In this document: piece by piece, positions 42,464 through 52,065 of the stretch | Layout of the letters: each line of letters starts with the position of its first letter | Numbering within the stretch: the first letter of the stretch is position 1 | Origin: CAXBBB01 sp963841855 | GTDB taxonomy: Bacteria; Bacteroidota; Rhodothermia; Rhodothermales; BA12 | NCBI GenBank assembly: GCA_963841855.1 | Contig: CAWJEJ010000004.1 | Location: forward strand, 310,001-374,000 | Length of the DNA stretch: 64,000 nucleotides | Reading direction: 5' to 3' | Program-made: the position numbers and the translations under genes | Notes under the pieces: model-generated | What the model saw: the letters and a program-made list of their open reading frames with translations, nothing else | Database searches by the model: none | What the model was told of the DNA's origin: nothing

Positions 42464-43476
42464 CCCCTTTCGTCTACCACAAACCCCAGTCGGTCGCCAA
42501 CGCGCTGTCGCTGCTGACCGATCAGCCCCGAGCGATGCTGCTCGGCGGCGGCACCAACCTGGTCGACCTGATGCGCAAGGGTGTCGAGACGCCGGACCAT
42601 TTGGTCGACGTGCAGAACCTGCCGTTCGGCGAGATCAGCGAGACGGACGACGGCGGATTGCGCATCGGCGCTCTGGTGTCGAACACGGCCCTGGCATCGC
42701 ACGAGCGGATTCGGCGCGACTATCGGATGCTGTCCGAGGCGACGCTGGCGGGCGCCTCGCAGCAACTCCGCAACCGCGCCACGACGGGCGGCAACCTGCT
42801 CCAGCGGACGCGCTGCTACTACTTCACCGAACCCGGCTACCCGTGCAACAAGCGCGAACCCGGCTCGGGCTGCCCGGCCAAAGCGGGCTTCAACCGCATC
42901 CACGCGATCCTGGGCGAGAGCGACGCCTGCATCGCCACGCATCCGTCCGACATGTGCGTCGCGCTGTCGGCGCTAGGCGCAGTCGTCGAAATCACGGGTC
43001 CCGATGGCGACCGATCCATCCCCATCGTCGACTTCCACCTGCTGCCCGGCGACACGCCGAACGTAGAGACGGTTTTGCAGGCTGACGAACTCATCACGGC
43101 CGTGACGCTGCCACCGCCGTCCGCTCTCATGCGGCAGTCCGTTTACGTCAAGGTGCGCGACCGGCAGAGTTACGCGTTCGCGCTCGTCAGCGTCGCCGCT
43201 GCGCTGACGCTGGACGCTCAGGGTAACGTCGACGACGTGCGGCTCGCGCTGGGCGGCGTCGCCCACAAGCCGTGGCGCGCGACCGATGCCGAAGAGATGC
43301 TACGCGGCGGACCGGCGACGGCCGATGCCTTCGAGGCAGCCGGAAAAGCCATCGTCTCCGAGGCGACGGGCTATGGACACAACGACTTCAAGATCACGCT
43401 CGCCCCGCGCACCGTCGCCGTCGCCTTAGGTAAGGCGCTCGACCTCGCCCTGAGCGCATCCGCAGACGACCGATGA
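42460..43476 (+). CDS. Molybdenum hydroxylase FAD subunit (PaoB-like)
   Basis: 338 residues of the CO-dehydrogenase flavoprotein fold. FAD-binding segments are MLLGGGTNLVDLMRKG and RNRATTGGNLLQ. Between them and the C-terminal half is a Cys-rich insert (RCYYFTEPGYPCNKREPGSG followed by CPA) like that carrying a [4Fe-4S] cluster in E. coli PaoB. The start overlaps the small-subunit stop by 4 bp and the stop overlaps the large-subunit start by 4 bp. Confidence 0.93.
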   Translation: MTPFVYHKPQSVANALSLLTDQPRAMLLGGGTNLVDLMRKGVETPDHLVDVQNLPFGEISETDDGGLRIGALVSNTALASHERIRRDYRMLSEATLAGASQQLRNRATTGGNLLQRTRCYYFTEPGYPCNKREPGSGCPAKAGFNRIHAILGESDACIATHPSDMCVALSALGAVVEITGPDGDRSIPIVDFHLLPGDTPNVETVLQADELITAVTLPPPSALMRQSVYVKVRDRQSYAFALVSVAAALTLDAQGNVDDVRLALGGVAHKPWRATDAEEMLRGGPATADAFEAAGKAIVSEATGYGHNDFKITLAPRTVAVALGKALDLALSASADDR

Positions 43477-45842
43477 ACACGCAAACCACTCCCATCATCG
43501 GCAAGGCAACGCGCCGCGTTACCGGCCCGCTCAAAGTCACCGGACAGGCGACCTACGCCGCCGAGTTTTCCAAAGACTTCGGTGACGAGCTGGCGCATGG
43601 CGTTCTCGTCACCACGATGGCGGCGTCCGGGCGGATTTCGGACATCGATACGGCCGAGGCCGAAGCGTCGCCGGGCGTCATCCGTGTGTTCACGCACATG
43701 AACGCGCCCAAGCTTCCGTACAAGCGGCAACTGGTTCGCCCGATGATCCAGCCGATGATCGGCGATCCTCTGACGCCGCTCCAAAACGACCGCATCCTTT
43801 TCAGCGATCAGCCCGTCGCCGTCGTCGTGGCCGAGACGTTGGAGCAGGCCGAGCACGCCGCGACGATGGTCCGCGTGACCGTCGACGAGGAGGATGCCGA
43901 CACCGACTTGCACGCCGCTCGCAAGCGCCCCCTCGCCGAGAAAATGCAGGATACGCCGCGCAAATCGGCGCCCAAGAAGCCTGCCGAGATCGGCCAGATG
44001 ACGATGCGCCCGTCCGACGTGACCGTCGGCGATCCCGATGCCGCGTTCGAGAGCGCCGCGCACAAAGTCGACCTGGAGATCGAGGTCAAGACGCTCGTCA
44101 ACCATCCCATCGAGCCGCACGCCACGATCGCGTGGTGGAAGGGCAACCACCTGACGGTCCACGACAAAAACCAGTGGGTCAGCAATGCGCGCATCAAGCT
44201 GGCGCTGGCGTTCGACATCCGCGAAAGAGAAATCGACCTCAAAGTCGACGCGCTCAATAAGGCCAAAGACGCTGTCGGAGACGCGCTCGGCATCGGCTCC
44301 AGCGTCCGCGTCATCACGCCGTTCGTGGGCGGCGGCTTCGGTTCGGGGCTGAGGACGTGGCCGCACACGTTTCTGACGGCGATGGCGGCGCGCGAGCTGG
44401 ACCGGCCCGTCCGACTGGTGCTCACGCGCGCGCAGATGTTTACCGGAACGGGGCACAGGCCGCACAACGTGAGCCGCGTCCGCCTGGCAGCCGACGAAGA
44501 AGGCCGGTTGCAGAGCGTGATTCACGACGGCGTGCAAGAAACGTCGGTCTACGAGGAGTACACGATGAACCTAGTCAACACGACCCGGATGGCGTACGCG
44601 ACGCCCAACCTGCGGACGACATACCGGCTGGTGCCGCTCAACATTCAATCGCCCAACTCGATGCGGGCGCCGGGCGAGGCGTCGGGAGCGCACGCGCTCG
44701 AAGTCGCGATGGACGCGCTGGCCTACGAAATCGGCATCGACCCGCTCGAACTGCGCCGCCGCAACGACTGCACGCACGACGTTCAGGGCACGCGGTTTTC
44801 GTCCAAGCACCTGGCCGAAGCCTACACGCTGGGCGCCGAACGCATCGGCTGGGCGGACCGCTCCCACGCCCCGCGTTCGATGCGCGACGGCGACGACTTT
44901 ATCGGCATGGGCGTTTCATCGGCGTTTTATCCGGCGTTTCGGATGAAGTCAGGCGCGACGGCACGACTGCTGCCCGACGGAACGGCCCACATCGAAGCCG
45001 GAGCGTCGGACATGGGGCCGGGCACGTACGTGTCGATGACGATGGTCGCCGCCGACACGCTGGGACTCCCGATGGACAACGTCCGGTTCTCGCTGGGCGA
45101 CAGCAACTTCCCCGACACGGCCGTCCATGGCGGGTCGATGACGATGGCGTCGGTCGGACCCGCCGTCAAAGCCGCGTGCGAGGCCGCCGTGCAGAAGGTG
45201 ATCGAGCAGGCCGTCGACGACGAGTATTCGCCGCTGCATGACGCCGATCCAAAAGACGTTCGGTTGGAGAATGGCGAACTGATCGGGCCGGGCGGACGCG
45301 AGAAGTTGATGGACGCTGTCGCTCGGGGCAGCGAGCCGGTCGAGGCGAGCGCGTCGGTCGGGCCGAACATGGTCCAGATGGTGATGCCGTCGGACGTGAC
45401 CTATCACTCGTTCGGATGCGTGTTCGCCCGCGTTCGGGTGTCGGCGCTGACGGGCGAGATCAAGGTCGAAAAGGTCGTCGCGGTCAATGATGTCGGTCGG
45501 ATCATCAACCCCAAGATGGCCGAGTCGCAGACCATCGGCGGCGTCGTGATGGGGCTGGGCATGGCGCTGATGGAAGAGGCGATCCTCGACCCCGTCTATC
45601 ACCGCTACGCCAACAACTCGCTGGCCGAGTACCACGTCGTCACCAACCGCGACACGCCCGAAATCGAAGCGCACTTCGTCGGCGAACCCGACTACGACCT
45701 CAACCCGCTGGGCGCGAGGGGTATCGGCGAGATCTCGACTGTCGGCACGTCGGCGGCCGTCGTCAACGCGATCCACCACGCGACGGGCGTCCGGATCCTC
45801 GATCTGCCCGCGACACTGGACAAAGTTCTGCATGCCGTCTGA
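43473..45842 (+). CDS. Molybdenum hydroxylase large subunit (PaoC-like aldehyde oxidoreductase)
   Basis: 789 residues holding the molybdopterin-cytosine-dinucleotide-type active site. The pterin-binding GGGFGSGLR is near residue 286 and the catalytic Glu is E753 in GARGIGEIS. N-terminal domain IGKATRRVTGPLKVTGQATY is typical. Similarity of all three subunits is greatest to the YagTSR/PaoABC aromatic-aldehyde oxidoreductase group rather than to xanthine dehydrogenase. It overlaps the downstream xdhC-like gene by 11 bp. The natural substrate cannot be read from sequence. Confidence 0.93.
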   Translation: MNTQTTPIIGKATRRVTGPLKVTGQATYAAEFSKDFGDELAHGVLVTTMAASGRISDIDTAEAEASPGVIRVFTHMNAPKLPYKRQLVRPMIQPMIGDPLTPLQNDRILFSDQPVAVVVAETLEQAEHAATMVRVTVDEEDADTDLHAARKRPLAEKMQDTPRKSAPKKPAEIGQMTMRPSDVTVGDPDAAFESAAHKVDLEIEVKTLVNHPIEPHATIAWWKGNHLTVHDKNQWVSNARIKLALAFDIREREIDLKVDALNKAKDAVGDALGIGSSVRVITPFVGGGFGSGLRTWPHTFLTAMAARELDRPVRLVLTRAQMFTGTGHRPHNVSRVRLAADEEGRLQSVIHDGVQETSVYEEYTMNLVNTTRMAYATPNLRTTYRLVPLNIQSPNSMRAPGEASGAHALEVAMDALAYEIGIDPLELRRRNDCTHDVQGTRFSSKHLAEAYTLGAERIGWADRSHAPRSMRDGDDFIGMGVSSAFYPAFRMKSGATARLLPDGTAHIEAGASDMGPGTYVSMTMVAADTLGLPMDNVRFSLGDSNFPDTAVHGGSMTMASVGPAVKAACEAAVQKVIEQAVDDEYSPLHDADPKDVRLENGELIGPGGREKLMDAVARGSEPVEASASVGPNMVQMVMPSDVTYHSFGCVFARVRVSALTGEIKVEKVVAVNDVGRIINPKMAESQTIGGVVMGLGMALMEEAILDPVYHRYANNSLAEYHVVTNRDTPEIEAHFVGEPDYDLNPLGARGIGEISTVGTSAAVVNAIHHATGVRILDLPATLDKVLHAV

Positions 45843-47028
45843 CAGGCCGAACATTGCGCACGCGGCTCCAAACAGTTTGCGTGCACTGCTGAGCGAATAC
45901 ACCGCACTGCGAGACGATGGGCGTTCGTTCGCCGTCGCCTCGGTCGTCCGTGTCGAAGGATCGGCGTTCCGGCGCGAAGGTGCTCGCCTGCTCGTCGTGC
46001 CCATCCCAGACACCGACCTCGCCTCGATCGCGGACGATTCGCACGCGTGGGAGCAGGTGTCGCGTCCTCACACGCTGGGTTCGATCTCGGGCGGCTGCTT
46101 GGAAGGCGAAGTCGCGTGGCAGACGCTGGACGCCATCCGCAGCGGTCAGGCGTGGACGGTCGCGCTCACCTCTCGGCTGGGCGACGACGACCGGGCGGCG
46201 TTCGGCTTCGGGTGCGGCGGAACGGTTACGGTCCTCGTCCAACCCGTTCGTCCAGACGACGTGGGACCGCTGGACGCCGTTGCACGCGCGCTGGATGACC
46301 GCAGAACCGGCGCGCTAGCAGTCGTCGTCGGCGGATCGGACGCTCACGTCGGGCAGCACTTGTTCGTCCACGCCGACGGGTGGGCAGAAGGCAACGTCGA
46401 AGACGCCGAACTCCGCGATGCGCTCGTCTCGCAGGCTGTCGATGCGCTCTCCAACGGAGCCGGACGCGACGCTGTCGTCTGCTCCGGCGCTGTCGAAGCC
46501 CGCATCGACGTGATCCGCCCGCCTCTCTCCGTCGTCGTCTTTGGAACGGGGCCGGACGCGCGCGCCCTGGTACGGCAAGCCACTCTGCTCGGCTGGGAGA
46601 CGAAGGCCGTCGGCGCTGGCTCCACGCAGCAGATCGCCGCAGCGATTCCCGAAGCCGATCACGCCGTCGTAGTCTCGAACCTTTCGGACGCGTCCAATTT
46701 GGCCGACGACCGAACGGCGGCCGTCGTGATGACGCACAACTTCGAACGCGACCGCGCGCTCGTCGCCACCCTCGCCGACAGCGCCGCACCATATCTCGGG
46801 CTTTTGGGATCGCGACGCCGCACCGCTCGCCTGGTCGCCGACCTCGCAGACCAGGGCGTTGCGCTTCCCACCGGCAGGCTCCACTTCCCCGTCGGCCTGG
46901 ATCTGGGATCGGAAACGCCCGAAGAGATCGCGCTCGCCACGTGCGCCGAGATCCTCAGCCACTCACAGAGTTGGGCGACGGCCGAATCGCCGCAGGTCGT
47001 GCACCGCGCGGTCGCGAGCCTGTCGTGA
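45832..47028 (+). CDS. XdhC/CoxI-family Mo-cofactor insertion protein
   Basis: 398 residues. N-terminal CoxI-type part has FAVASVVRVEGSAFRREGAR and GSISGGCLEGEVAW (the conserved GGC), and FGFGCGGTVTVLVQP. The C-terminal part is a Rossmann-like XdhC_C domain (VVVFGTGPDARALVRQATLL, VVMTHNFERDRALV, YLGLLGSRRRTARL, LHFPVGLDLGSETPEEIALA). XdhC proteins bind, protect and insert the sulfurated cofactor into hydroxylases of this kind. Overlaps both neighbours, so it serves the upstream enzyme. Confidence 0.92.
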   Translation: MPSDRPNIAHAAPNSLRALLSEYTALRDDGRSFAVASVVRVEGSAFRREGARLLVVPIPDTDLASIADDSHAWEQVSRPHTLGSISGGCLEGEVAWQTLDAIRSGQAWTVALTSRLGDDDRAAFGFGCGGTVTVLVQPVRPDDVGPLDAVARALDDRRTGALAVVVGGSDAHVGQHLFVHADGWAEGNVEDAELRDALVSQAVDALSNGAGRDAVVCSGAVEARIDVIRPPLSVVVFGTGPDARALVRQATLLGWETKAVGAGSTQQIAAAIPEADHAVVVSNLSDASNLADDRTAAVVMTHNFERDRALVATLADSAAPYLGLLGSRRRTARLVADLADQGVALPTGRLHFPVGLDLGSETPEEIALATCAEILSHSQSWATAESPQVVHRAVASLS

Positions 47029-47678
47029 GCGGCAGCCGCATCGGAGCCGTCGTGCTGGCCGCAGGCGGTTCGTCGCGGATGGGGAGCGCGAACAAACTGC
47101 TCGCCGATCTTGGCGGTCGCCCCGTCCTCGCGCGCGTTCTCGACCTGGCGACCAACCCGCCGTTCGCCGACGCGGTCATGGTGACGGGCTGCGACCAATC
47201 GGCGGTGACTGCGCTGGCGCACGAGCGAGGGCTACGCACCGTCCACAACCATCGGTGGCGGGACGGGATGGCGTCGTCGCTGCGTGCGGGCGTCGCCGGT
47301 CTCATCGCCGATCTCGACGGAATCGTCGTGCTGCTCGGCGACGTACCACTCGTCCATCCATCGACCCTCGCCCGCCTGATCGACGTGTGGCGCAAGGCCC
47401 CATCGCCCGCCATCGTGCGCCCCGTTTGGCGAGGTCGCCCCGGCCATCCCGTCTTGTTCGCGAGCGCCTTCCTACCTGACCTTCTCAAGCTCCAAGGCGA
47501 CGAGGGCGCGCAGACCGTCCTCCAAGCGCACGCCGACCGCGTCATTCGTGTCGACACCGACGACGAAGGGACGACGCTCGACGCCGACACGCCTGACGCG
47601 CTGGCTCACCTTCGGCGTCGCATCCAGACGGGCCTGCCTTCGCATCGCCCCAACTCGCCGCCCCGAGCGACATTCTGA
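47025..47678 (+). CDS. MocA-like molybdopterin cytidylyltransferase
   Basis: 217 residues with a GTG start whose bases overlap the xdhC-like stop (GTGA at 47025-47028). The nucleotidyltransferase signature VLAAGGSSRMGSANKLL is at residues ~8-24, with HNHRWRDGMASSLRAGV, VLLGDVPLVHPSTL and RPVWRGRPGHPVLF following as in the MocA/MobA family. MocA-type enzymes add CMP to molybdopterin for xanthine-oxidase-family enzymes, which matches the operon. The operon thus carries both enzyme and its dedicated cofactor chemistry. Confidence 0.9.
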   Translation: MSGSRIGAVVLAAGGSSRMGSANKLLADLGGRPVLARVLDLATNPPFADAVMVTGCDQSAVTALAHERGLRTVHNHRWRDGMASSLRAGVAGLIADLDGIVVLLGDVPLVHPSTLARLIDVWRKAPSPAIVRPVWRGRPGHPVLFASAFLPDLLKLQGDEGAQTVLQAHADRVIRVDTDDEGTTLDADTPDALAHLRRRIQTGLPSHRPNSPPRATF

Positions 47679-47703
47679 CCAACCGGCGAACTCGCCCTCC
47701 CCT

Positions 47704-49776
47704 ATGACTCGTCTTCTCGCCCTCCTACTCGGCGCGGCCACGCTCGCTACGCCCCTCGCGGCTCAGACGGACACGATGCGCGTCGTCCCGCTCGGCGCCG
47801 TCGAGGTGGTCGGAGAGCGCGGCATCGAACGGGCAGGGCTGGTCGACGCGCGCGACGTGCGGCGCTTCGACCAGCCCGATGTGGCCGGGGCACTGTCGCT
47901 GCTGCCCGCCGTCGACCGCTCGGCGACCGGGGGGCGCGGCGAGTCGATGGTGCACGTGCGCGGTTTCGACTTGCGGCAGGTACCCGTCTTTCTCGACGGC
48001 GTGCCCGTCTACGTGCCCTACGACGGGCTGGTCGATCTGGGACGGTTTCTGACCGCCGGGCTGTCCGAACTCCGCGTCGAGACCGGCGATGCGTCGCTGC
48101 TCTACGGCGCCAACACGCTCGGCGGCGCCATCAACCTCGTCACGCGCGTCCCCACGCAGCGCGTCGAGGTTTGGGCGCTGGCGGGCGCGTTTTCGAGCGG
48201 AGGACGACGCGCCGAACTCTCGGTCGGAGGCCGATTCGGACGCTCGCCGGACGGGGTTCGCCGACCGTTCTACGTCCAGGCCAGCGGCGCCCTGCTCGAC
48301 CGCGACGCGTTCCCGCTCGCCGACGGTGGAAGTCGCGACAACGCCGCCCGCCGCGACCTGTCGGGTTCGATCAAGCTAGGAGTCGAAACGCCTCGGGGCG
48401 GCGACGTGGCGATCAGCGTGGCACGGATCGACGGATCCAAGGGCAATCCGTCCTACGCCGGTGCCGATCCGAATCAGCGTCCGCGCTTCTGGCGGTGGCC
48501 CCGCTGGGACAAGACGAGCGCGTACGCCGCCGTCCGTCAACCGGTCGGCACAGTCGCGGGGACTCCGCTCGAAGTCCGCGCTCGGGCTTATTGGGACGCG
48601 TTCGACAACACGCTCACCGCCTACGACGACGACTCGTTCGCCACACAATCGACTCGCCGCGCGTTCGAGAGCGTCTACGATGACGACGCCTGGGGCGGAT
48701 CGGCCGAAGTCCGCCTGACGCCGTCGCCCCGGTTCGACCTCGCCCTCGCCGCCAATGTCCGCGCCGATCGACACCGCGAGCGGCAGGCCAACTCGCCCGG
48801 ATCGTTTCCAGCACCAGCAGACGCCTTCGACCCCCTACTTGCCTACCGCGACGCGACGGCCGGGATCGCACTCGAAGGCGCGGCACGCCCGGCAGCTCGC
48901 CTCCGCCTCTCGGCCGGACTCGGCGTCGACGCGCGCGCGGGACTCCGCGCCGAAGAACTCGTCCCCGACGGCAGCGGCAGCGAGGTCATCCGCGACCTCG
49001 ACACGTCCGACCGCGCTGCGCCGACGATGCGGCTTTCGACCGAGTGGGGAGTGGGATCGGCACGCGACCCGTTCGCCCGCGCCATCCGCGCGTCCGTTTC
49101 GCGACGGACGCGGTTTCCGACCGTCAAAGACCGCTACTCGTACCGCTTGGGCCAGGCGCTCCCCAACCCCGATCTCGACCCCGAGTCGGCTGTCCACGCC
49201 GAGGTCGGATATGCAGGGGCGCTGTGGAATGGACGTCTACAGATCGACGCTTCTGCTTTCGGAGCGTGGATCCGCAGCGCCATCGAACGCGTCGACGGCG
49301 TGGCGATTGGGCCGGATGGACCGCTGTTCCAGTTGCAAAACGTCGCGCGCGTGCGTCACCTCGGAGTGGAAGCGAGCGTGCGAGCGCGCCCGGCCCCAGC
49401 AGTCGAGACGGGCGTCGGCGTGGCGCTGATCGACCGGCGGAGTTTGTCCGACTCCAACTTCTTCCTGACCGGCGTGCCTGCCCGGAGAGGCCACGTGTGG
49501 ATCGACGTGGAGCCGCTCGCCGGACTGTCTGCGCTCGTCCGCGTCGAGGCTGCTTCGCAGCGGTTTTCGACCACACGAGGCATCGCGGCCGACGGCTTCG
49601 TGGTTGCCGACGCGCTCGCTCGCTACGCGCTGCCGCCTCAGATCGTCGGCTTGGGACGCGTAGTCTCCCTCGAGGTCGGTATGCGCAACGTGTTCGATGT
49701 CTTCTACGCACTTGACGAGGGCTACCCCGAGCCCGGCCGGACGCTTTCGGTCTCGCTCGTCTACCGCGACCGCTGA
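47704..49776 (+). CDS. TonB-dependent receptor, compact type
   Basis: 690 residues. Signal peptide MTRLLALLLGAATLATPLAAQ, then directly a plug (VPLGAVEVVGERGIERAGLV, MVHVRGFDLRQVPVFLDGVP, YGANTLGGAINLVTR) with no carboxypeptidase-like domain, then a barrel ending GRTLSVSLVYRDR. Receptors of this build usually import metal chelates or vitamins. It starts 26 bp after the cofactor-transferase gene, so it could share its transcript; a link to molybdenum or substrate uptake is possible but only inferred. The ATG at 47704 gives the signal peptide. Confidence 0.88.
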   Translation: MTRLLALLLGAATLATPLAAQTDTMRVVPLGAVEVVGERGIERAGLVDARDVRRFDQPDVAGALSLLPAVDRSATGGRGESMVHVRGFDLRQVPVFLDGVPVYVPYDGLVDLGRFLTAGLSELRVETGDASLLYGANTLGGAINLVTRVPTQRVEVWALAGAFSSGGRRAELSVGGRFGRSPDGVRRPFYVQASGALLDRDAFPLADGGSRDNAARRDLSGSIKLGVETPRGGDVAISVARIDGSKGNPSYAGADPNQRPRFWRWPRWDKTSAYAAVRQPVGTVAGTPLEVRARAYWDAFDNTLTAYDDDSFATQSTRRAFESVYDDDAWGGSAEVRLTPSPRFDLALAANVRADRHRERQANSPGSFPAPADAFDPLLAYRDATAGIALEGAARPAARLRLSAGLGVDARAGLRAEELVPDGSGSEVIRDLDTSDRAAPTMRLSTEWGVGSARDPFARAIRASVSRRTRFPTVKDRYSYRLGQALPNPDLDPESAVHAEVGYAGALWNGRLQIDASAFGAWIRSAIERVDGVAIGPDGPLFQLQNVARVRHLGVEASVRARPAPAVETGVGVALIDRRSLSDSNFFLTGVPARRGHVWIDVEPLAGLSALVRVEAASQRFSTTRGIAADGFVVADALARYALPPQIVGLGRVVSLEVGMRNVFDVFYALDEGYPEPGRTLSVSLVYRDR

Positions 49777-49843
49777 GCCGAGCGCGCCGGGTCCGCTGAG
49801 ATTTGCGCCCGGCATCGGGCGTCGCATCCGGCGGGCAATCCGG

Positions 49844-49851
49844 TTATCTTG
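49844..49851 (+). promoter_or_regulatory. -7 box (TTATCTTG) for the M28 peptidase gene
   Basis: TTATCTTG ends 40 bases before the ATG at 49891, identical in core to the boxes before tRNA-Pro, thyA and pyrD, so this gene probably has its own promoter despite the short gap after the receptor gene. Confidence 0.5.
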
Positions 49852-49890
49852 CACGTCTCGACGTTCGACATCCGTCCCACACTTTTCAGA

Positions 49891-51738
49891 ATGAAGCACC
49901 TCGTTTCCTCCGCCCTACTCGGCGCCGCCCTGCTCGCGTCCGGCTGTTCGGGCTCGCAGCCCACGACCTCGCAGCCAGCCGATTCACAGCCGAACCGGAC
50001 GGCGATGGTGACCAATCCGACCGCGCCCTCAATGGCCGGTCCGACGCCGACGCTCGAGGCCAATCCCGAACTGGCGGCCGAGTACATGAACACCATCACG
50101 GCCGACGACTTGGCCGCTCACCTCTACTTCTTCGCCGACGACGTGCTCGAAGGACGAGAGACGAGTGCGCGCGGTCAGAAGGTCGCCGCGCGTTACCTCG
50201 CCGGGCAGTATCGCAAGATGGGTGTGGGGCCGAAAGGTTCGATGGCAGCCGACGACGGGCGTAACCTCGAGGCCTACCTTCAGCCGTTCCCCGTCTACGG
50301 ACAGCGCCTGACTAGCGCGACGCTCGATGCCGCCTTACCGCCCGCCGCCGGTTCGGACGTGGCGATGACGCTCTCGACCGGCTACGGTCCCAGCGTGTCG
50401 GACGGCAACTCGATGCTGGCCTGGAGCGGACTGCCCAGCGCGTCGGGTGAGATCGTGTTCGCGGGCTACGGCATCGCGGGCGAAGACGCCTACGACGATT
50501 ATGCCGCCCTCGAAGCCGCAGGCATCGACTATAGTGGCAAGTGGCTGCTCATGCTCGGCGACGAACCCCGCTCGGCCGACGGACGCGCGACGCTGTCGAA
50601 GAGCGGCGAGAGCACGATGTGGTCGACCAACTGGGCCTCGCGCCTGCGCGCCGCGTTTGGAGCGAGCAAGCCGTTTGCAGGCATTCTCGTCGTCGAGTCG
50701 GACAACGACGAAGGCACGTTCGAGGAGCGGTCGATGCAGTCGGGCGAGCGCTCGAGCCAGTCGATCGGGCAGCTCAGCCTCAACCCTCCCAACATGACGG
50801 GCCAGCGCCCCGGCCTCTACTACGTCAGCGAGACGTTCGCCGACGGTCTGCTGATGAGCGCCCAAACGAGCGTTGAGGACCTGCGCGATCAGATTCGCGC
50901 CCAGTCGGCGCCGGTCGTGATGCCACTCGACGGCGTGACGCTCCAGGGCGCGGTCGAGCGCGAAGTCTTCGAGGCGATGACGAGCAACGTGATCGCGATG
51001 ATCGAAGGCTCCGACCCCGTCTTGAAAGACGAAGTCGTCGTCATCTCGTCGCACTACGACCACATCGGCATCTCGGCCACGGCCTTGGACGGCGACGTGA
51101 TCAACAACGGCGCCGACGACGACGGATCGGGCACGGTCTCGGTTTTGGAGATCGCCGAAGCGTTCGCCCAGGCCAAGCGCGACGGCGTCGGCCCGCGCCG
51201 CTCCATCATGTTTCTAAACGTGTCGGGCGAGGAGAAGGGCCTGCTGGGTTCGGCCTACTATGCCGACGTGGAGCCTGCCATGCCCATTGCTCAAACCGTC
51301 GCCAACCTCAACATCGACATGATCGGCCGCCGCGACCCCGAGTATGCGGGCGATCAGCCGGACAACTACGTCTACATCATCGGCGCCGAACTCATCTCCG
51401 AAGAAATCGACGCGACCAGCGAGATGGCTAACCGCGTCGCCGGCATCGACATGGATCTGAGCAAGTTCTACAACTCGCCCGACGACCCCAACCAGTTCTA
51501 CCGCCGCTCGGACCACTGGAACTTTGGCAAGTCCGACATCCCGTTCATCTTCTACTTCAACGGCACCCACGAGGACTATCACGGTTTGGGCGACGAGGCC
51601 GATAAGATTGACTACGACCAGATGCAGCAGCGCGCCCGGCTCGTGTTTGCGACGGCTTGGCAGCTCGCCAACCAGGACGGACGCCCCGCCGCCATCGACG
51701 ACTGGTTCGCCAAAGCTCAGGCAGCGGGCGGCAACTGA
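49891..51738 (+). CDS. M28 family zinc peptidase, lipoprotein
   Basis: 615 residues. Lipoprotein signal MKHLVSSALLGAALLASGC with lipobox LASGC. A PA-type insert (IVFAGYGIAGEDAYDDYAAL, ILVVESDNDEG) lies in residues ~190-330. The M28 catalytic region follows: ISSHYDHIGIS (His and Asp ligands), INNGADDDGSGTVSVLEIAE (bridging Asp), NVSGEEKGLLGS (base Glu and ligand), NIDMIGRRD, and a late His in FYFNGTHEDYHG. These are aminopeptidases or glutamate-carboxypeptidase-like enzymes acting on peptides outside the cytoplasm. A hairpin terminator follows. Confidence 0.92.
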   Translation: MKHLVSSALLGAALLASGCSGSQPTTSQPADSQPNRTAMVTNPTAPSMAGPTPTLEANPELAAEYMNTITADDLAAHLYFFADDVLEGRETSARGQKVAARYLAGQYRKMGVGPKGSMAADDGRNLEAYLQPFPVYGQRLTSATLDAALPPAAGSDVAMTLSTGYGPSVSDGNSMLAWSGLPSASGEIVFAGYGIAGEDAYDDYAALEAAGIDYSGKWLLMLGDEPRSADGRATLSKSGESTMWSTNWASRLRAAFGASKPFAGILVVESDNDEGTFEERSMQSGERSSQSIGQLSLNPPNMTGQRPGLYYVSETFADGLLMSAQTSVEDLRDQIRAQSAPVVMPLDGVTLQGAVEREVFEAMTSNVIAMIEGSDPVLKDEVVVISSHYDHIGISATALDGDVINNGADDDGSGTVSVLEIAEAFAQAKRDGVGPRRSIMFLNVSGEEKGLLGSAYYADVEPAMPIAQTVANLNIDMIGRRDPEYAGDQPDNYVYIIGAELISEEIDATSEMANRVAGIDMDLSKFYNSPDDPNQFYRRSDHWNFGKSDIPFIFYFNGTHEDYHGLGDEADKIDYDQMQQRARLVFATAWQLANQDGRPAAIDDWFAKAQAAGGN

Positions 51739-51757
51739 TCGCCTAGCCGGCTCGCCG

Positions 51758-51790
51758 CGCGCCGTCCTTCTCGCGAGGGGCGGCGCGTTT
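51758..51790 (+). terminator. Candidate terminator after the M28 gene
   Basis: CGCGCCGTCC (51758-51767) pairs with GGGCGGCGCG (51778-51787; one T-G wobble) and is followed by TTTGGGTTT. The remaining gap to 52065 has no gene; a TAAACTG box at 52038-52044 is a weak -7 candidate for the gene at 52066. Confidence 0.5.
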
Positions 51791-52065
51791 GGGTTTGTGC
51801 AGGGCAAGCGCGCGCTACTTTCCTGGGTTGCCGATCTTCTTTCCACTCGCTCTTTCTGCGCAGGCAAGAACTCGCACCTGCTCTTCCAAGCCGGAAAGGG
51901 AGGGTCGATCATCCGCTTCCAACCCGAGCGGGGCAGCAGGCCGTCGCCAGCAGAGAGTGCCCGCCTCCGAGCCAGCGTCCGCTTCGCCTAACCACTCTCC
52001 ATGGCGGCACGCTGTTTCCCAGGCGGCGCGGGTGCTGTAAACTGAGCGTCACCATCTCCTACCTC

